From Arcicella aquatica (GTDB taxonomy: Bacteria > Bacteroidota > Bacteroidia > Cytophagales > Spirosomataceae), in assembly GCF_034928825.1 (NCBI RefSeq), contig NZ_JAYFUL010000024.1, positions 18,676 through 82,675 of the forward strand: a stretch of 64,000 nt of DNA, read 5' to 3'. Under the pieces are notes generated by a model. The model saw nothing but the letters and a program-made list of their open reading frames with translations, was not told the DNA's origin and searched no databases. Position numbers and translations under genes: made by a program. This document shows, in pieces, positions 16,791-26,172 of this stretch. How positions within the stretch are numbered: the stretch's first letter is position 1; each line of letters begins with the position of its first letter.

Positions 16791-17981
16791 ATGGAGATTT
16801 ATTGTGATAACGCCGCTACGACAGCCTTAGATTTGGAGGTATTAGATACCATGATTCCATATCTAACCAATCATTTCGGTAATCCTTCTTCTAGTCATGC
16901 GATAGGAAGAAAAGCTAGAGAAGCGGTAGAAGAGTCGAGGCAGAAAATAGCTGGACTTTTGAATGCCTCAGAAAATGATATTTTCTTTACTTCTGGTGCT
17001 ACAGAAGCCAATAATTTAGCACTTTCTGGAGCAATTAAAACCTATGAAATTAAGCATGTTATAACAAATAGACTAGAACACAAAGCCGTTTTACAGACCT
17101 TGGGGCAGTACAGCCAGAACAATGAATTGGAGACTGATTTTGTGAAAATTGACAGTCGTGGGAATATTGATTTGAATCAGTTTGAATGGCTTTTGAAGAA
17201 TAACCACCAGACGTTAGTGAGCTTAATGCACGCTAACAATGAGATTGGAAATTTGAATGATATTGCAAAAATTGGCGAACTCTGTAAGAAATATGACGCT
17301 ATCTTTCATAGCGATACTACGCAAACGATTGGTAAATATAGATTTGATATTAAAAAACTGAATGTAGACTATATTATTGGGTCATCACATAAATTTCATG
17401 GACCTAAAGGAGTAGGATTTATCTACATTAATAAGTACCGCAAAATACAGCCTCATATTTATGGAGGTGCTCAAGAAAGAGGAACCAGAGGTGGAACAGA
17501 GAATGTAGCAGGTATTGTGGGCATGGCTAAAGCCTTAGAAATTGCCTACAGAGATTTGGAAGAGTATCATAACTATGTTGCTTTCTTGAAATCAAAAATG
17601 AGTACTACACTACATGATTTGTTTGGAGAGGAAATTTCCTTTAATGGAGAAAGCGATTCACCGACAAACAGTTTGCCTAATATCCTAAATGTAGCTTTTC
17701 CACATCTGAAAAAAGGAGGCGTATTAGTAAATCGTTTAGATGCACTTGGCATTGCAGTTTCAGGGGGTAGTGCTTGCTCTAACCTAACGAATAATGGTTC
17801 ACACGTGTTGAAAACATTGAATCGCAACCTTGATAAAGATAGCGTTCGTTTTTCTTTTAGTAAATCTAATACACCCAAAGAAATAGATTTAATTATCAAG
17901 ACTATCGTAGATATTTACGAGCAAGATATTTTTATTAAAAAGACAGAGCAACAAAAAACACCTCAATTAATTTTTGCTTAA
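16791..17981 (+). CDS. Cysteine desulfurase (NifS/IscS-like, class V aminotransferase)
   Basis: A PLP enzyme of 396 residues that removes sulfur from cysteine, giving alanine and an enzyme persulfide. Seen: N-terminal YCDNAATTALD, His97 in NRLEHKAV, Asp175 in HSDTTQ, the PLP-binding Lys201 in GSSHKFHGPKGVGF, GGTENVAGIVG, and the persulfide-forming Cys329 in SGGSACSN. Cytoplasmic. It may be co-transcribed with the DsbD-alpha gene. No scaffold (IscU/SufU) gene is adjacent, so it may feed Fe-S assembly, thiolation or sulfur salvage. Gene symbol withheld because NifS, IscS and IscS-like forms cannot be separated here. Confidence 0.92.
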   Translation: MEIYCDNAATTALDLEVLDTMIPYLTNHFGNPSSSHAIGRKAREAVEESRQKIAGLLNASENDIFFTSGATEANNLALSGAIKTYEIKHVITNRLEHKAVLQTLGQYSQNNELETDFVKIDSRGNIDLNQFEWLLKNNHQTLVSLMHANNEIGNLNDIAKIGELCKKYDAIFHSDTTQTIGKYRFDIKKLNVDYIIGSSHKFHGPKGVGFIYINKYRKIQPHIYGGAQERGTRGGTENVAGIVGMAKALEIAYRDLEEYHNYVAFLKSKMSTTLHDLFGEEISFNGESDSPTNSLPNILNVAFPHLKKGGVLVNRLDALGIAVSGGSACSNLTNNGSHVLKTLNRNLDKDSVRFSFSKSNTPKEIDLIIKTIVDIYEQDIFIKKTEQQKTPQLIFA

Positions 17982-18018
17982 AAATTTTTATTTACGCGGT
18001 TTTTTACAAAATAAATAG

Positions 18019-18042
18019 TATCTTTGTCTATCGAACAAATAG
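18019..18042 (+). promoter_or_regulatory. Promoter with CTAT-N7-ATAG operator in front of no gene (site 3)
   Basis: TATCTTTG (18019-18026), one base, CTAT-N7-ATAG (18028-18042). The -7 box is the best match of the family; the -33 TTG is not obvious. The next gene downstream is on the opposite strand, so transcription from here makes only a short RNA. Confidence 0.65.
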
Positions 18043-18145
18043 GATAATATTTGAATTTTAAGCGACAGCTTTGTCAAACCTTAGTAAGAAAGTCGGTGGT
18101 TGGCTCTCTTTTAGTTTTGACGAGCTGTCGCTTAAATGTTTTATG
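18033..18145 (+). ncRNA. Candidate small RNA with long hairpin, under the sulfur-region operator
   Basis: About 110 nt between the desulfurase and the convergent sulfatase. A 14-bp perfect stem (18057-18070 with 18123-18136; core AAGCGACAGCT/AGCTGTCGCTT) continues after one bulged T as TGTCAAA/TTTGACG. The loop of about 35 nt contains GGTGGTT (18095-18101). There is no ORF with a start codon. The ends are estimates: the start from the promoter, the end from the U-containing stretch after the stem. The same stem could also terminate the convergent sulfatase transcript. Confidence 0.5.
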
Positions 18146-18150
18146 TAAAC

Positions 18151-19596
18151 CTACTTATTTTGTTTTAAAAAAGGAAATAAAGTAGATTCTACATGTGACT
18201 CATTGATTAGTTTACTTAATTCTTTTACTTTATCAGGATATTGTTTAGCTAGATTTTTACTTTCCTTAGGGTCTTTTGCTAAATCATACAGCTCAATAGC
18301 ACCATCAGGATTTATTGACGCATTCAATTTTACAGCTTTCCAGTTTCCTTGTCTTACTGCCTGAATTCCGCCATTTTCATGAAATTCCCAATAGAGATAA
18401 GCATGGCTTGACTGTGCTTTATTACCTTTTAAGGTAGGAGCGAACGATAGTCCATCAATATTTTTAGCTACTTTTACACCTGCCAATTCACTGAAAGTAG
18501 GGAACAAATCCCAAAAAGCACCAATATGATTATTTTGAGAATTAGGCTTAATAACGTTTGTCCAACGGGCAATAAATGGTTCTCTAATGCCACCCTCGTA
18601 TAAATCACGCTTATAGCCTTTAAAACCACCGCCACTATTGAAAAAATCAGGGTCTGCTCCCCCTTCTTTGTGTGGGCCATTATCACTTGTAAAAATAACC
18701 AAGGTATTTTTATCTAGGCCTTCCTGTTTCAGTTTATCTAAAATCTGCCCAACATATAAGTCAAGTCTACTAACCATTGCTGCAAAAGCCGCATGTGGAT
18801 ATTCCTGAGAAGTATAACCTCCTTTTGTTGCCTTTACACCATAATCATTTCCTTTAAAAGGCTTTTTAGCTAATTTGCTTTTATAATATTCAAAAATACT
18901 ATCGTTAGGAACAAGTAGTTCAGCGTGTGGCAGAATATAAGGTAAGAATAAAAAGAAAGGCTTATCCTTTTCTCTATGATCAACAAAATCTAACGCCTTT
19001 TGTTGAATAATATCTGGCGCATATTCTTTATTCTCACGGAGGTTCTGATTAGCTTCTAATATTATCTTTTTACCGTTTTCCCATAGATGATTAGGGTAGT
19101 AGCGATGTGCCAAAGTCTGGCAGTTATAACCAAAAAACTGGTCGAACCCTTGTTTATTGGGGTCGCCTTCAGAGCCTACTGGTCCTAAGCCCCATTTACC
19201 AAAGGCAGCCGTTTGATAACCCGCTTTCTGGAGAACTTCTGCCACTGTTAAAACTGAATCTGCGATAGGCTCTTGTCCTTCTGGGTCAACGCCTTTATTG
19301 CCTCTGATATAAGTATGACCCGTATGCAGACCCGTTAGCAAAGAAGAACGGGAAGGCGCACAAACACTAGTCCCTGCATAAAACTGCGTAAACCGTACCC
19401 CTTGTTTAGCAAGTTTATCAATATTTGGCGTCTTGATAAGCTTTTGACCATTTACCCCAATATCGCCATAGCCTAAGTCATCCGCTAAAATAAAGATGAT
19501 ATTAGGACGAGGGGCTTTGTTATTTTTGGTTACTTGAGCTGGCGAGCTTCTAATAAAGAAGAGTGCAAAAGCAAGGCTCAGAATTATTTTTTGCAT
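18151..19596 (-). CDS. Secreted Cys-type sulfatase (arylsulfatase family)
   Basis: A 481-residue hydrolase of sulfate esters. Signal peptide residues 1-20, metal-binding DD at 39-40 (FILADDLGYGD), and the formylglycine signature CAPSR at 79-83 followed by SSLLTG; Cys79 must be converted to formylglycine. Downstream blocks GKWGLG, TSDNGPH and the C-terminal DLAKDPKESKNLA are typical of the family. Periplasmic or surface located. It reads from just after the terminator of a SusD remnant and ends 18 nt from the hairpin of the candidate small RNA. The matching activating enzyme is at 30.1-31.2 kb. Confidence 0.92.
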   Translation of the reverse strand: MQKIILSLAFALFFIRSSPAQVTKNNKAPRPNIIFILADDLGYGDIGVNGQKLIKTPNIDKLAKQGVRFTQFYAGTSVCAPSRSSLLTGLHTGHTYIRGNKGVDPEGQEPIADSVLTVAEVLQKAGYQTAAFGKWGLGPVGSEGDPNKQGFDQFFGYNCQTLAHRYYPNHLWENGKKIILEANQNLRENKEYAPDIIQQKALDFVDHREKDKPFFLFLPYILPHAELLVPNDSIFEYYKSKLAKKPFKGNDYGVKATKGGYTSQEYPHAAFAAMVSRLDLYVGQILDKLKQEGLDKNTLVIFTSDNGPHKEGGADPDFFNSGGGFKGYKRDLYEGGIREPFIARWTNVIKPNSQNNHIGAFWDLFPTFSELAGVKVAKNIDGLSFAPTLKGNKAQSSHAYLYWEFHENGGIQAVRQGNWKAVKLNASINPDGAIELYDLAKDPKESKNLAKQYPDKVKELSKLINESHVESTLFPFLKQNK

Positions 19597-19636
19597 ATTA
19601 TAATGAGAAATAATTAATTACGATTGAGATTATAAA

Positions 19637-19678
19637 ACAAAAAAGCATAGGTAATAAATCAACTTATTACCTATGCTT
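19637..19678 (-). terminator. Terminator of the SusD remnant unit
   Basis: A perfect 15-bp stem (19643-19657 with 19664-19678), loop of 6, followed on the minus strand by TTTTTTGTTTT. A classical intrinsic terminator that has survived the decay of the gene before it. Confidence 0.85.
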
Positions 19679-19696
19679 GCTAAAGACATTAAATGA

Positions 19697-20410
19697 TTAA
19701 TTATACCCTGGATTTTGTAAGTATAATCCTGCTTTTGTACCGATTTCTGTAGCTGGAACGGGATAAATTAAAAAGTCTGATGTTACGGTATTGATGGTTG
19801 TGATAGCATCATTTTTTATCCATGAGTTCATTTTAGTAACAGCGTTCCCAGAACGAACTAAATCGTTCCAACGGATACCCTCTCCTAAAAACTCTTTTCT
19901 TCTTTCTTCTAACAAAGTATCGAAACTAACATTACTGATACTCGGTAAACCTGCACGATTTCTTACCTGATTCACCAAGGCATCTACTTCTGTTTGAGTA
20001 CCTTTAGCGCCTTTTAAAATTGCTTCAGCCTTAAGTAACAAAATATCAGCATAGCGTAACACGATAAAATTGATTGGCCAATCTTTACCACTTGTCCCCT
20101 TTTTAGCAATATCAATATATTTTTTAATAAAAGGCTGAGAATATGATAATTGAATATTGAAGGCATTTCTTACATCAGCAGCGTTGGTCAAGTAAGAAGC
20201 TTTTAATTCCTTTGAGATATTAAAATTACTTGAGCCATAACCATTACCATATGAATTTGAAATTCCCTGACCCGTCCAGAAAGCCACGGGAACTAGATGG
20301 CTAGGAAATCCTGCTCCATTTGAAGAACTCATGAATTGTACATCAAAAATTACTTCTTTGTTATTCTCATTGTCATAAGCGAATACCGATGGATAGGTTG
20401 ATAACAATTG
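19697..20410 (-). pseudogene. SusD/RagB C-terminal remnant (5' half deleted)
   Basis: About 238 residues equal to the C-terminal half of a SusD protein: LLSTYPSVFAYDNENNKEVIFDVQF, then FIVLRYADILLLKAEA, RNRAGLP, EERRKEFLGEGIRWNDLVR and the closing IYPVPATEIG...NPGYN. The signal peptide, lipobox and N-terminal TPR half are missing. The frame runs directly into a truncated ISAs1-type transposase at about 20405-20415, so a deletion joined the two. An ORF starting at 20434 exists but its first residues come from the IS fragment. No SusC partner for it remains here. It differs from the intact SusD at 21383-22951. Confidence 0.82.
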
Positions 20411-20677
20411 ATTCATTGAACCGTTGTTTGACAAGGTCTTTATCTAAAGCAAGTAATTGTTGCCCTAAAGTTAAATGACTTGGTACTCCGTGTTTTAGAC
20501 CGAAAATATCAGTAAAATAGGCTTCATTAGCTTTAGCAAACTTATGGATGGAACGATAGCCAATATAGCCACAGGAAATCCCTAAAAAGATAATCCAAAG
20601 CATACTCTCAAATGGATAGCGTTGACCTTGACCTCTGCAAGGGTCAGGAAGGCTTTTAAAAAATCATTAATCTCCAT
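20406..20677 (-). pseudogene. ISAs1-family transposase, 5' fragment with frameshift
   Basis: The N-terminal part of an ISAs1/H-repeat transposase. From ATG at 20677 the frame gives MEINDFLKAFLTLAEV; near 20632 it shifts to QGQRYPFESMLWIIFLGISC, then IHKFAKANEAYFTDIF, GLKHGVPSHLTLGQ and KQRFNESI, the family's N-terminal signature. It stops at the junction with the SusD remnant, so the catalytic DDE part is gone. No terminal inverted repeat was identified. An immobile relic that marks the deletion site. Confidence 0.75.
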
Positions 20678-20815
20678 TACAAAATATTATTTGGACAAAA
20701 TTAATACAATATTAGAACTTAACAACCCTGCTAACCAAAGTACTTGACTAGGGTAGGATGTCAGTTTGCAAAAATGCCTTTAATTGAAAATCTCATGATA
20801 GTTTTTGAGTAAGAA

Positions 20816-21286
20816 TTATTCAGCAAAGCTTGAGCGTAGCTTTACGCCCCATTTCCCGTTTTCTTTAGTAACTACATATAATGATTCGTAGGTCTTAATC
20901 AATGAGCCATCTGCACGGTAGCGTGAAAATTGGGTATCGACATGAACTTTATCATCAGAGGCTTGGATGATATTTCTATGATTCCACTTGCTATGATGCC
21001 AGCCTGTTTTGCCCAGTTGTATAAACACCGTTGAATCTAAAATACCAGCTTTTTCTAATATTGACATTTTGCCACTTGCCAAACGATAATGTGGGAAATG
21101 GTAAGTAGCCTGCCAAGCTTTAGCATCCTTTGCGTTGAAGGTATTCATATAGTCGTCCAATACTTTAAATACTTCTTTTTTTACGTCAGGATTACTTTCA
21201 TGTGTGCCTTTCCCATCAAAAGTTTTCTTGACAAATGAGAAAAGCGTTACTGAAAACAGCAAACCTATAATGATATTCTTTTGCAT
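20816..21286 (-). CDS. Exported NTF2/SnoaL-like protein
   Basis: A 156-residue protein with an N-terminal hydrophobic signal (MQKNIIIGLLFSVTLFSF). The remainder fits the SnoaL/NTF2 cone fold: a long first helix (KKEVFKVLDDYMNTFNAKDAKAWQATYHFPHYRL) and C-terminal strands ending YVVTKENGKWGVKLRSSFAE. Such domains serve as small-molecule hydratases, isomerases or just binding modules; no catalytic set is evident. It follows the SusC/SusD pair on the same strand after a strong hairpin, so it may be partly co-expressed. Confidence 0.75.
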   Translation of the reverse strand: MQKNIIIGLLFSVTLFSFVKKTFDGKGTHESNPDVKKEVFKVLDDYMNTFNAKDAKAWQATYHFPHYRLASGKMSILEKAGILDSTVFIQLGKTGWHHSKWNHRNIIQASDDKVHVDTQFSRYRADGSLIKTYESLYVVTKENGKWGVKLRSSFAE

Positions 21287-21330
21287 AATTGAATGAATTT
21301 AAAAAAAAATAAAGATGTGTCAGTAATTTG

Positions 21331-21371
21331 TGAGTTGTGGACGAATAGTTACTTTATTCGTCCACAACTCA
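21331..21371. terminator. Strong hairpin after the SusC/SusD pair
   Basis: A perfect 17-bp inverted repeat (21331-21347 with 21355-21371; core GAGTTGTGGACGAATA) and 7-nt loop, 12 nt after the SusD stop on the minus strand. No immediate U-run on the minus strand, so it may only reduce read-through to the SnoaL-like gene. Confidence 0.7.
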
Positions 21372-21382
21372 TTCAAAATCAA

Positions 21383-22951
21383 TTATTTCCAAAGCGTATT
21401 TTGTTCCAATTTTGGATTATTATCAATCTCAGACTGTGGAATTGGGTACAAGCGATGCTTGTCTGTCGCATTGGTTTTACCAACCTTAACTAGGTTGCTC
21501 ACAAACGTACTTTTACCTGTAGCATCTTTCTGGCGAATCAAATCGAACCAACGTTGGTATTCAAAGACTAACTCTAAACGGCGATCTAGATACAGGGCTT
21601 CACGGAATTGGTCTTTAGTCAGCCCTTCCGTAAGGTTGGGTAAGCCTGCTCTGTTTCTAACTTTATTCAAAGATTTATAGGCCTTAGCTGTAGGACCATT
21701 CAATTCATTTTCAGCTTCTGCATGAATTAGTAATACTTCTGCATAACGAATGATGGCTACGTTTGCCGCAGATTCACTAGTCAATGAAAGTGAGTTTGGA
21801 TCCCAAGTTTTATTAAAAAATGGAGTTGAGTCATTCTGTACGGCAGTGTTTACAATTGGTAAAGCGTATTTTCTGCCATTTATTGGGCTGGTAAAGTTGG
21901 TAACAAACGTTACTCTTTTTCTTTTATCGGTAGGCTGATACAACTTATATACACTAAAAAATTTATCATTACCTACAGTATAAAAACGAACCATATCTGC
22001 ATAAGCCCCTGTCAAACCTGGAATACCCGTCAAGATTGAGCGTGGATTTTGGTTATTTCCTTGTCCCAAAGAGTTTGATTTGAACTGAGCCGAGAAAATA
22101 TGCTCTTTACCGTTTTTGGTTGCTGGTAAAAACACATCTGCATAATTAGCAATCAAGTCGTAGCCATAAGCTCCTGTCCCACCATCAGCAGATGATAATA
22201 CTTCTTCAGCTTTTTTAACGGCATCCTGATAGTGTTGTGTTAGATTCAGCGGTAAAGATGCTTTTGTTAAATAAACTTTTGCTAACAAAGCTTTAGCAGC
22301 ACCAGCAGTGGCTCTACCTACATCAGGTGATGAATATGAAATGGGTAAAGCACTAGCAGCTTCGGTTAAATCTTTTTCGATTTGCTGATATACCTCTGTT
22401 GAAGGCGATTTTGCAATGGCGTAATCGCCTGCGTTAATATATTTCTGATAGCTTGTAATCAATGGAACATCGCCATACAAGCGTACCAAATTGAAGTAGT
22501 ATAAAGCTCTCAAAAATTTAGTTTCTGCCAATAATCTATTTTTTAGTGTAGTGTCAAAAGTAATGCTAGGGATTTTTTCTAAGGACACATTCGCTTTTTT
22601 AATAGCAGCATAGTGCTGTTGCCATAATTCATATACACGAAGATTAGAAGATGAATGTGCCAAAACAGCTAACGACCGAACATCTGGGTTAGTAGCTCCT
22701 GGCCCTGGGTCTTCATCATCCCCTGCAAAATTCATCCCTGTATTGAACAAGGTATTGTAGGGGGTTTGAACAGAACTTCCACCTGAATTTAATAAGAAGT
22801 AAACAGCATTTACGGCGTTAATCGCATCTGTTTGGGTTTTGTAATATTGTTCTTCTGAAATAATTGACTCAGGACTTTCTTTTAAAAATGATTGGCAAGA
22901 GCTAGCAGCAAATCCTACGCTAGCAAGAGCTATATATTTTAATAATTTCAT
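21383..22951 (-). CDS. SusD/RagB outer-membrane lipoprotein
   Basis: A 522-residue SusD protein. Lipobox ASSC with Cys19, then QSFLKESPESIISEEQYYKT, the usual start of the SusD N-terminal TPR-like domain. ETKFLRALYYFNLVRLYGDVPL (residues about 145-165) and the C-terminal RNRAGLP...FEYQRWFDLIR and LYPIPQSEID are family hallmarks. It pairs with the SusC gene upstream, from which it is separated by an AGCT-rich palindrome. The location among sulfatases suggests sulfated glycans or other sulfate esters as ligands; this is contextual inference. Confidence 0.95.
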   Translation of the reverse strand: MKLLKYIALASVGFAASSCQSFLKESPESIISEEQYYKTQTDAINAVNAVYFLLNSGGSSVQTPYNTLFNTGMNFAGDDEDPGPGATNPDVRSLAVLAHSSSNLRVYELWQQHYAAIKKANVSLEKIPSITFDTTLKNRLLAETKFLRALYYFNLVRLYGDVPLITSYQKYINAGDYAIAKSPSTEVYQQIEKDLTEAASALPISYSSPDVGRATAGAAKALLAKVYLTKASLPLNLTQHYQDAVKKAEEVLSSADGGTGAYGYDLIANYADVFLPATKNGKEHIFSAQFKSNSLGQGNNQNPRSILTGIPGLTGAYADMVRFYTVGNDKFFSVYKLYQPTDKRKRVTFVTNFTSPINGRKYALPIVNTAVQNDSTPFFNKTWDPNSLSLTSESAANVAIIRYAEVLLIHAEAENELNGPTAKAYKSLNKVRNRAGLPNLTEGLTKDQFREALYLDRRLELVFEYQRWFDLIRQKDATGKSTFVSNLVKVGKTNATDKHRLYPIPQSEIDNNPKLEQNTLWK

Positions 22952-22967
22952 GATGATCTAATTTAAT

Positions 22968-23098
22968 AGCTGTAAGCATTAAGCTATAAGTTTTGACTAA
23001 TAATTTTGCTTACAACCTAAGGCTTATAATCTTTAAAGCTTTTTTAAAATTTGACTAATATTTTTTTGCTTAATGCTTATAGCTTATCGCTCACAGCT
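22968..23098. repeat. AGCT-rich imperfect palindrome, copy 1
   Basis: The left arm AGCTGTAAGCATTAAGCTATAAG is mirrored by a right arm containing GCTTAATGCTTATAGCTTATCGC and TCACAGCT. It fills the spacer between SusC and SusD. One of seven related elements in the window. Confidence 0.6.
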
Positions 23099-23100
23099 TT

Positions 23101-26100
23101 TTAGAATGATAATGATACCCCAACTTGATAAGACTTATTGTTTGGATATACACCCGAGTCAATACCTTTGTTAATCAATGATTGACCGTTCAAACTTACT
23201 TCTGGGTCATAGCCAGTATATTTTGTCCAAGTAGCAGCATTTTGTGCTGATACATATACTCTTAGGCTTTTGATATTTGCTTTTTTGACAATTTTAGCTG
23301 GAATTGTATATCCAAGCGAGATATTTTTCAAACGATAATATGTAGCATCTTCGATAAAACGATCTGAAATTGTAATAGCTGGGTCTTGATAAGCTGCCTT
23401 TACATCTGTATTGGTATTCGTAGGCGTCCATCTGTTTAATAAATCAGTTGAACTGTTTGTATAACCCGTTCCCAATTCAAGGTTCGCTCTGTTGGCATTA
23501 TAGATTTTACCTCCAATAGACGCTTGGAAGAAAATAGCTAAGTCAAACCCTTTGTAATTGAAAGTGTTGGTTAACCCTGCTGTAAAAGCGGGTTGGTTTG
23601 AAATCACCACACGGTCGTAAGCCTGACTGATTACACCATCTGGAACACCATTCGGTCCACTGATATCTTTGTATTTTTGTCCACCTGGACTTTTGTTAGC
23701 TTGTGGAGTAAGGGCAACATCGCCAGATTGGATAACGCCATCTGTTTGATATACAATAAATGACCCCAACGGATAGCCTACTTTTGCAATAGAAGGAGAA
23801 GAAATAGAAGGAATGATTTGATCTACACCGTCGCCAAGATTTAAGATTTTATTGCTGTTGTTAGAATATACCAAAGTAGTATTCCATTTCAAATCGCTAT
23901 CAATATTGTGTGAATTGATGTATAGTTCAAATCCTTGGTTGGCCACAGCTCCGATGTTTTGGTAAATAACAGAAGCTTGTCCGTTATAAAAATCAGATAG
24001 TCCAGAAGTACCCGGTACTGTTCTTGTCAACAATAAATCGGTTGTTTTTTTGTAATAATAATCTGCCACAAGCGAAATACGGTTATTGAAAAGACCCACA
24101 TCAATCCCCCCATCAATTTGGAAGGTTTTCTCCCAACCTAAATTCGGATTAGGTACAGTATTTGGTGCATAACCCGAAACCGTTGTATTAGAGAAGTTGT
24201 ATCGGAAATAGCTTAACTGAGATAATGATTGATATGAAGGGATATTTTGGTTACCCGTCGAACCAGCGCTCAATCTTACTTTAAAGCTACTTACGTTCTT
24301 GACATTTTGGAAGAATTTCTCATTACTTACATTCCATCCAAAGGCTGCAGAAGGGAAATATCCCCACTTATTGCCATCTCCAAATCTTGAAGAACCATCC
24401 GCACGAAGTGTCAACGTTACCAAATATTTATCATCATGAACATAGTTTACTCTTCCTAAATAAGAAGCTAATGCCCATTCGCTCGCAAATGAACTTGGCG
24501 TTCTAGCAGTAATTCCTGTGCCTAAGTTATTATATGAAAAGGCATCAGTAGCAAAACCAGCAGCCTCGGCTACTGCTCCTTTTGATTTTGACTGCTGTGC
24601 AGTAAAACCCACAACTGCATTGATTTTATTTTTAGCATTAATCTCTTTGTCGTAGCTTAATGTATTCTCATTCAACCAGTTGCTAGTGAACGCAGTACCC
24701 ACGATAGCATCTCCTGAAAGTGCTAAACCTTCCGCTGTACTGCTTGGCAAGTAACGATTCTGTTTGTTATCAACGATATCAATACCAAATAACACTTTTG
24801 CTTTCAAACCTTCAGCAAGCGTATATTCACCCGCTACGTTTCCTAAGATACGGTTGGTAATTGTTTCATTCAATTGATTGTATAAAGAGTTAATCGGGTT
24901 TTGTAAACCTGACTCAAACGGGCTGTTTACTACAAAAGTACCATCGTCTTTATAAATAGGCAATGACGGAGGAGTAAGTAGTAAATTACCTACAATAGCC
25001 GCTGGTGCTACTTGTGATTTAGTTGTACTTACTGATAAGCTAGATGTGATTTTAAAACGTTTACTATAGTCGTGGTCTAAGCCAAATCTACCTGAGTAAC
25101 GGATGAAATCAGTATTTTGAAGTACACCATCTTGTTTAAAGTAGTTTCCTGAAATCGATAATCTTGTTTTATCTGACCCTGAAAGGATTGATAAACTATG
25201 GCTTTGAATGGCTGCTTTTCTGAATGCAGCTGCTTGCCAGTCTGTTCCAACACCCGAAGTATCTAAAGAATAGCCTGTAACCGATGGTAGAGAAGTGGTC
25301 TTACCAGAGTTTTTAGCAGCATCTTTTCTAAGTGCCCACCATTCTCTTGCATTCAAAACAGGGAGTGTTCTGATTACTTCTTGAACACCATAGTAAGCAT
25401 CATAGTTAATAGAAGATTTCCCTTTTGAGCCATTTTTAGTAGTTACAATCACCACTCCATTAGCACCACGTGAACCATAAATGGCAGTAGCAGAAGCATC
25501 TTTTAATACATCTATTGATTCAATATCAGCAGTATTAATAGATGATAATGGGTTGATTTTTGAACCATTGGTTACTCCAGCATCATTCAATGAATAATCA
25601 TTGTTGATAGGAAAACCGTCAATCACATATAATGGGTCACTACCAGCAGTGATAGAATTGTTACCACGGATTTGAACACTAACCCCACCACCTGGCTGTC
25701 CTGAAGTTTGCGTAACGATTGCACCAGCAACAGAACCTTGTAAAAGACGTTCTACTGAAGCCACTGGCTGAGATTTTATTTCTAGAGGTACAGATGCGAT
25801 TGAACCTGTAATATCACTTCTTTTCTGAGTACCGTAGCCAACTACAATTACCTCATCAAGGCGTTGTCCTTTTGATTCTATCAAAGAAATGTTAAGATTT
25901 TCAAATTCAATAATTTCTATTTCTTTTTTCTTGTATCCTACAAACGTAGCGATAACAGTAAACGGAGGTTTTTGAGAGGTTTTGAGAATAAACTTACCAG
26001 TGGCATCTGTCGTTACTCCTATAGAAGTTCCTTTTATAGCTATTGCAGCACCTATGATTGGTTCTTTCGTTCTGGAATCAATAATTTTTCCTGTCAATTG

Positions 26101-26172
26101 TTGAGATTTAGCATTCATCGAAATGAATGCTAAAGTCAACATAAAAATTAATCTTAGTAATTTGTTTTTCAT
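23101..26172 (-). CDS. SusC/RagA-family TonB-linked outer-membrane receptor
   Basis: A complete 1023-residue SusC protein. Signal peptide (about 1-23, ending MNAKSQ), carboxypeptidase-D-like domain (LTGKIIDSRTKEPIIGAAI, about 25-105), the SusC motif VIVVGYGTQKRSDITGSI at about 108, plug domain with VSVQIRGNNSITAGSDPLYVIDG, DASATAIYGSRGANGVVIVTT near 225-245, then the barrel ending GVSLSF. Uses TonB energy to import substrate presented by SusD. It heads the transcript that contains SusD. A 160-bp MITE lies 87 nt upstream of its start, between it and the rhodanese gene. Its probable substrates are sulfated molecules because of the sulfatase neighbourhood. Confidence 0.96.
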   Translation of the reverse strand: MKNKLLRLIFMLTLAFISMNAKSQQLTGKIIDSRTKEPIIGAAIAIKGTSIGVTTDATGKFILKTSQKPPFTVIATFVGYKKKEIEIIEFENLNISLIESKGQRLDEVIVVGYGTQKRSDITGSIASVPLEIKSQPVASVERLLQGSVAGAIVTQTSGQPGGGVSVQIRGNNSITAGSDPLYVIDGFPINNDYSLNDAGVTNGSKINPLSSINTADIESIDVLKDASATAIYGSRGANGVVIVTTKNGSKGKSSINYDAYYGVQEVIRTLPVLNAREWWALRKDAAKNSGKTTSLPSVTGYSLDTSGVGTDWQAAAFRKAAIQSHSLSILSGSDKTRLSISGNYFKQDGVLQNTDFIRYSGRFGLDHDYSKRFKITSSLSVSTTKSQVAPAAIVGNLLLTPPSLPIYKDDGTFVVNSPFESGLQNPINSLYNQLNETITNRILGNVAGEYTLAEGLKAKVLFGIDIVDNKQNRYLPSSTAEGLALSGDAIVGTAFTSNWLNENTLSYDKEINAKNKINAVVGFTAQQSKSKGAVAEAAGFATDAFSYNNLGTGITARTPSSFASEWALASYLGRVNYVHDDKYLVTLTLRADGSSRFGDGNKWGYFPSAAFGWNVSNEKFFQNVKNVSSFKVRLSAGSTGNQNIPSYQSLSQLSYFRYNFSNTTVSGYAPNTVPNPNLGWEKTFQIDGGIDVGLFNNRISLVADYYYKKTTDLLLTRTVPGTSGLSDFYNGQASVIYQNIGAVANQGFELYINSHNIDSDLKWNTTLVYSNNSNKILNLGDGVDQIIPSISSPSIAKVGYPLGSFIVYQTDGVIQSGDVALTPQANKSPGGQKYKDISGPNGVPDGVISQAYDRVVISNQPAFTAGLTNTFNYKGFDLAIFFQASIGGKIYNANRANLELGTGYTNSSTDLLNRWTPTNTNTDVKAAYQDPAITISDRFIEDATYYRLKNISLGYTIPAKIVKKANIKSLRVYVSAQNAATWTKYTGYDPEVSLNGQSLINKGIDSGVYPNNKSYQVGVSLSF

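Noticed and set aside
18030..18150. A protein-coding gene in the desulfurase-sulfatase gap
   Set aside because: No ATG-, GTG- or TTG-started frame of meaningful length follows the promoter; a non-coding RNA fits better.
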